From the NCBI GenBank assembly GCA_002104895.1, contig MCFG01000348.1, positions 1 through 64,000 of the forward strand: a DNA stretch of 64,000 nt. The letters run 5' to 3'. The number at the start of each line of letters is the position of its first letter. Positions within the stretch are counted from its first letter, which is position 1. This document shows, piece by piece, positions 58,792 through 64,000 of the stretch. Made by a program: the position numbers and the translations under genes. Under the pieces are notes generated by a model that saw only the letters and a list, made by a program, of their open reading frames with translations, did not search any database and had not been told where the DNA came from. The DNA is from Anaeromyces robustus. Its lineage: Eukaryota > Neocallimastigomycota > Neocallimastigomycetes > Neocallimastigales > Neocallimastigaceae.

Positions 58792-60442
58792 TTATGTTTC
58801 ATCTTTTTTTATTTCTGTATTATTATGATAATACATTATTTTTGAAAATACTGAATTATAATCAGACATGTAAGTATTGGTTTGAGATCTAACACAATAT
58901 TTTCTTGACGTTGTAGAATTTCTACTTCTAATATTAGACATATTACTCACAACAGAATCTTCTCTTGTAGATTCTATATTTCTTAAATAGGATTCATTTA
59001 TTCTAAATTGTTTTATAATTTCAGATATTTCATCTTTTTTATATAGGAATGGTAATAATAATTTATGACTATATAAGGTTATATAATTTGAAATGGTAAT
59101 TAAAATTATAATACTTTGTTGGATTTTGAAATGCCATATATAATTATCAATAATAAAAATATTTAAAATAAAAAGTGCAGCAAGTGATATAAAATTAATA
59201 TAAATTGATGAAACAATAAATCTCACATCATAAAAGGTTTCTGTAATATTCCATTCAATAAAAATTAATACTAATAGAATTAATCCAATAACTGATTTAT
59301 ATATGATAATAATTGTAAATATTATTTTAATTAGTATATTATTCGCATCACATATTTGATAATTTTCTCCTCTTTCTATAATTATATTTCGAATACCATA
59401 TGGTTTTATTATGGCTATACCATTTAATAAAAAATCAAATAAAACTAAAATAAAAAAGAAATAATATTTATGTTTTTTAATATATAAAGAAATTTTATTA
59501 ACTTCTGAAAAGGAAGAAATTAATCGATATAAAATTGGAATATACATAAAGGTATACCCTAGTGAAAATAAAACACTTTTTTCATGACATTTCAAAACTG
59601 TAATTTTACCATAATTTGTTAAACTTGATAATAATATCATAATAATACCAATAATGGTTATAAACCAAAAGGGTTTAGATAGAAAAATAAATAATTTTTC
59701 ATATTTCTTTATATATAGAAATATTAAAGATAAAATTATGATTAATGAAATTATTATTAATGTAATAAAAGCAACAAGTCCACTAGAGGTTTCTTTAGAA
59801 TTAATTGTAACATAATATACTTTTGAAATATCTTCTATTTTTTTTAAAGCGTTTTTTGCCGTTTCATTTCCATATAAATATTCATAAAAATATTTTGTAT
59901 ATTTTTCTGAATAATAACTAAAATCATCTATAATATCTGTTGGTTTAGCAATAGTTTGAATATTTTTATAATATTCACAATGTTTTATCACTGAACATAT
60001 TTCTTTATCTTCATATAAAGAGGTCATTCCAGATATTATTGCTTGTTTTAAAACTAAAGTTTTTTGAAATTCTTTTGAAGATAAAAAACGTATTGCTTCA
60101 AAGGCGGCTTTTTCTTTATTTTTATCTATACTATTATCAATTCCAATATTATATCCAGCTAATATTGAGGCTGAAATACCTTCTTTAAGACCAGGTAAAT
60201 TAGCTAATACATATGGTGTATTTTCATTATTAAGTATAGTAAAAGCAACCCAAAATTTTAAAAATAATGCATTTCCATCATTGACTTTTATAAGTGTAGA
60301 TAATTCGGATTTAAATATTTCATCTATAATAATAAAAAAAAAAAAAAGTATTAATTAATAATCAAAAGAAAAAAAAATTTATTTAATATTTTATTTATTA
60401 ATTTATTTATTTATATATTTATTTATTAATTTATTTATTTGT

Positions 60443-60477
<35 letters not shown>

Positions 60478-61700
60478 TTTGTTTGTTTGTTTGCTTCTAT
60501 TTATATAAAAAATTAAATATTAATTTTTTTGTTTGTTTTTACCTGATGAAATTTCTTCTTTTATTCTTTTAATTAGATTCATAGCTTTCAATATATTATC
60601 ACTATTATAATCAGGAAAAGGTGAATCATATGATTCTCTACATGAATATATAAATTCATAAATTGAACATATACCATTATCTGCATCTATTTTAATTTTA
60701 TAAGATAAATATATATGTTTTAAAATATATTTAATTTTTTTTTTTTTTTTTTTACACAAAAATATTTATATATTTATTTTACTATTAAAATATAATATAT
60801 AGAATTTTAAATTATTCTTCTTTTTTTACCATACATATAACCATTATAACCAATTAATTCTGTATTGTTTAATGCTCTTTCTTTTTCTAAAATTTCTTTA
60901 CTAGTCTCTATTAATTCATCCCATGTTTTTGGAATTCTTTTATGATATTTATCTAATAAAACTTTATTTGCATATAATGCGTTTAAACTTAAAGAAAATG
61001 GCTAAATAAAATAAAAAAAAATATGAAATTTAAAATATATAATATTAATAATAAATTATTAAAAAAACCAAAATAAAAAAAAACAATAACAACAAAAAAA
61101 AATAATATTAATAATATTAAAAGTAGTAACATATTAATAATAATATATATATATTTTTTTTACTTACAAGTCCTGCTAACTTATTGTCACAACGTCCAAC
61201 TTGAGAAATAATTTGTTCATTAAATAATTTTACATGATCTTCAGATAATCCTTTATTTAAATCTAATAAATATGGACAATATCTTTTTAAATATGAATTA
61301 TCATAAATATAAATATCATATTTATTATTTTTTTTCGCTAATAAAGATTCTACCATCATTAATGAATTTTCTATAGATTTTGTAAAATTCTTTTTTGTCA
61401 TTAAATTCAAGTTTAATACTATATCTAAATTATTATCTTCGGCATATTTATTAAATTCATCAACGAACAAATTAAAAGAAAGATCAGAATCATATATTGT
61501 ATACCCAAATACATTTAGTTCTATTTCTTTACTGAATTCTAATATCATTATACATATGATATATTTTAATATTTATTTATTAATTCTTATATTAATAGTT
61601 ATAAAAAAATTTTTTTTTTATTATTTTTCATTAAGTATATTGATTTATAACTACCGATTAAATAAAATAATATAATGAATAGTATTTTCAGAATTATCAT
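58792..61700 (-). CDS. Class C (GABA-B-like) GPCR with periplasmic-binding-type ectodomain, 5 exons, 754 aa
   Basis: My exon model, 5' to 3' on the minus strand: 61700-61655, 61538-61168, 61001-60830, 60686-60543, 60323-58792. All introns are GT-AG and the exons total 2,265 bases in frame. Exon 1 encodes a hydrophobic signal peptide (MIILKILFIILFYLIEFSKE). Residues about 20-420 resemble bacterial extracellular solute-binding proteins (sugar-binding type): ELNVFGYTIY, ALYANKVLLDKYHKRIPKTW, LIGYNGYMYD, LPGLKEGISASILAGYNIGI and AAFEAIRFLSS. From about 427 there are seven hydrophobic segments (first VAFITLIIISLIIILSLIFL), then a Ser/Arg-rich cytoplasmic tail (RSRNSTTSRK). Anaerobic gut fungi are known to have expanded class C GPCRs with such ectodomains, thought to sense carbohydrates. 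The ligand is unknown. The signal-peptide exon is the least certain part; without it translation could begin at 61548, but no signal peptide would result. Confidence 0.88.
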
Positions 61701-62787
61701 TTTTATATATATATATATAGTAGATATTATATAGTTTTATATTATATTAAAGGAAATGTTTATAAACATATATTTTTGAAACAATAATATTATTTTTTTC
61801 TTGATTTTTCCCCTCTTTTTTTTTTATTTATTTTAAAAATTTTTTTTTTATTTAAAGAATTTTTTTTATTATTTTTCCGAATTCTTTAAATTTTTTTTTT
61901 AATTAACTAAATTAATTAATAATTAAGTTTTATATATATATATATATTTAATAAATAAAGTGTATTTTGTCTTTTTTATACAAAATTTTATATTTTATGA
62001 TTTTATTTTGTTTTTTAAAATATAATAATTGTCCAATTTTTTTTAACATCATTTTTTTTATATTCAATTAAATATCTTATTGATGATGTAACGTTTTCCC
62101 CGTATTTCTCATTGAAATTTGTTTCCAATAAATATTAATAACATTTTAAGTTCAACTGAATTTTCATTTCTAATATAAAATATATGTAAAATAAAATTTT
62201 TTAACTTTAAATTTTTAGAATACTTTTGAAAAAAAAAAAGTTTAAAGTTCACTTTTTTTTTTTTTTTTAGATTATCTGGACATATTTATATTTTTTAACA
62301 AAAATATTTGATTAATTTAATCTTTCATTATCTTTTTTTTAACTTATTTATCATAATAAAGTGGTTATTTATATAATATTTATATAATATTTTTTTTATA
62401 AAATATAATTATTATATAATTTAATAAATAAATAAATATTTAATACATAACGTATATATTTTTACATTTTCTTTTCTTAAAAAAAAAAAAAAAAAAAAAT
62501 AAAATAAAATAAAAATAAAAGAAAAAAAAAACTTATTTTTTAAATAATTCGGTTTTTTCTTTTATATTGTTAATTTTTAAATAATGATTAAAAATAAATA
62601 AAATAAAATAAAATAAAATTAAGAAATAAAAAAAAAAAATAAAAATAAAAATAAAATAAAATAATAATACAATAAAACATTTAATAATCATATTAAAGAA
62701 AACAAAGTTAAATAATATATAAATTGTAATGTGATACTGAAAATTCGGAAATTATTATTAAAAAAAATAATAATAATTAATGTTAAA

Positions 62788-62908
62788 ATATTTGGAATAC
62801 AATTTATATAAAAAAAAGTGTATTAAATAAAATAATATATTGAATATTAAAAAAATTAACTTTAATTTCTTTTAACCCACTTTTTTATATAAATTGTATT
62901 CCAAATAT
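62788..62908. repeat. 121-bp fold-back element with ~31-bp near-perfect arms
   Basis: The left arm at 62788-62820 begins ATATTTGGAATACAATTTAT and ends in GTG. The right arm at 62878-62908 starts CACTTTTTTATAT and is its complement apart from the length of the A/T run. No coding capacity is present. MITE-like. Confidence 0.75.
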
Positions 62909-63010
62909 ATAGTTAATATCATAAAATAAATTGTAATAAAGAAACAAAATAAATATATAGATGAATAGTGATAAATCAATATAAATCAACGAATAAATAT
63001 TTTAAACTTT

Positions 63011-63147
<137 letters not shown>

Positions 63148-63426
63148 TATTCATTTTTTTTAAATTTCTATCTTTTTTTTTTTTTCTCTTTTTTTAATAA
63201 ATAATAATATTTTTTTTCTATTAAATATATATCTATAAATATTATAAAAAAAAAAGTTTTTTTTTTTTTACTTTTTATTTGAAAAATATTTTATAAATAT
63301 TTTTATATATGTGGTATACTATTTAATATTTATAATTATTTAGATATTAATTCTTTTTTTTTTTTTTTTTTTTTTTTAAAGTACAAATATGGAATAAATA
63401 AGGTGTTAATGTACATAATTATAAAT

Positions 63427-63999
63427 TTATTTTTCTTCACAATGACATACAGATGTATCCCATTTCATTAATTCTAAAGCTTTATCACCAACAGGACATA
63501 CACCTTTACCTGCTGCAAGAGCATAACCAACAAGGGCATGTAAACATTTTACATGTGTGGGCATTCCTCCTGCGGATACATTAGCAATTTCTGGAACTTC
63601 TCCAAGTAAATTTCTTCTTGCAATATAACTATCATGAGCTTTTTGATGTGCTTCACGTGCTTTTTCATCTTCTTTTATTTCTTTAGACATTTCTTTCATA
63701 ATACCTGTTACTTCTAAACGAGAAACTTCTACAATAAGTTCGGGTAAACAAAGATAGAAAAAAGTTGGAAATGGTGAACCATCTGGTAAACGTGGTGAAG
63801 TAATAGTAACTGCTGGTTTTCCACAAGCACAACGAGCACCAATAGCAATTAATCCACGAGTTTTACCAAGTTGTTTTTTAACAATTTCTTCATCATCTGG
63901 TCGTAAAGGGCTTGCATTAGGCGCTATACGTGCTAATAATTCTTCAGTTATTTCTATTTTTGTTTCTACAGTTTGCTTTGTGTTTTTTGTATTGTTTTC
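63427..63999 (-). CDS. DUF501 family protein (partial, 5' end beyond window)
   Basis: The frame stays open from the TAA at 63427 to the right edge, giving at least 191 residues. It carries the hallmark of the DUF501 family: TRGLIAIGARCACGKPAVT, then PRLPDGSPFPTFFYLCLPEL, VSRLEVTGIMKEM, GEVPEIANVSAGGMPTHVKC and LHALVGYALAAG. Known members are mainly bacterial (for example actinobacteria and Thermotogae) and of unknown function. The conserved Cys (RCACG, YLCLP, VKCLH) may bind metal; that is inference. A Met at 63699 lies in the middle of the domain, so it is not the real start. The upstream part here (EITEELLARIAPNASPLRPDDEEIVKKQLG) matches the usual N-terminal region, so little is missing. 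Codon use is as AT-rich as in its neighbours, so any transfer is not recent. A VCHCEEK tail ends the protein. Confidence 0.88.
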   Translation of the reverse strand, partial: ENNTKNTKQTVETKIEITEELLARIAPNASPLRPDDEEIVKKQLGKTRGLIAIGARCACGKPAVTITSPRLPDGSPFPTFFYLCLPELIVEVSRLEVTGIMKEMSKEIKEDEKAREAHQKAHDSYIARRNLLGEVPEIANVSAGGMPTHVKCLHALVGYALAAGKGVCPVGDKALELMKWDTSVCHCEEK

Positions 64000-64000
64000 T

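Noticed and set aside
63427-63699. A 90-residue stand-alone gene starting at the Met at 63699
   Set aside because: The DUF501 domain continues upstream in the same open frame to the window edge, so this Met is internal.

Overview
The window is a very AT-rich eukaryotic nuclear segment. It has long A/T and ATT/AAAT simple repeats between genes, short AT-rich spliceosomal introns (about 100-190 bp), proteins full of Asn and Lys, and TAA stops. This, together with class C GPCRs carrying a bacterial-type solute-binding ectodomain, secreted CBM18 proteases, large ankyrin proteins and bacterial-looking genes in one place, points to an anaerobic gut fungus (Neocallimastigomycota). The genus cannot be decided from the sequence alone.

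Layout. 1-6.6 kb: repeat-rich DNA with a homeobox relic at 2.6 kb. 6.6-9.7 kb (minus): a decayed gene for a protein with three tandem trypsin-like domains. 10.7-17.7 kb (minus): one intronless gene for a 2,340-residue ankyrin-repeat protein. 18.7-22.3 kb (plus): a 13-exon gene that I assembled, encoding four tandem MATH domains (660 aa); its exon lengths sum to an intact frame. 23.4-24.4 kb: an eroded ankyrin gene. 25.1-30.3 kb (plus): a Ty1/copia element that looks whole, with LTRs that read as identical. 30.7-37.2 kb (plus): two paralogous secreted subtilisin-like proteases with CBM18 chitin-binding modules. 39.2 kb: a FrnE/DsbA-like oxidoreductase. 41.3-56.8 kb (plus): a family of secreted lectin-like proteins (one broken copy, one intact 897-aa copy, and one Thr-rich mucin-like protein with two ricin-type trefoils), interrupted by an old broken copia-type element. 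57.6-58.1 kb: a 5'-truncated LINE with a long poly(A) tail. 58.8-61.7 kb (minus): a five-exon class C GPCR with a solute-binding ectodomain (754 aa). 63.4-64.0 kb (minus): a DUF501 gene running off the right edge.

Working together. No operon-like logic applies. Secreted or surface recognition is over-represented: chitin-binding proteases, mannose-type and ricin-type lectins, and an SBP-GPCR. Intracellular scaffold families (ankyrin, MATH) fill the left half. Gene birth and decay are both visible: tandem paralogues, three broken host genes, a homeobox relic and several mobile elements of different ages. The spaces between genes hold an unusual number of long, often perfect, inverted repeats.
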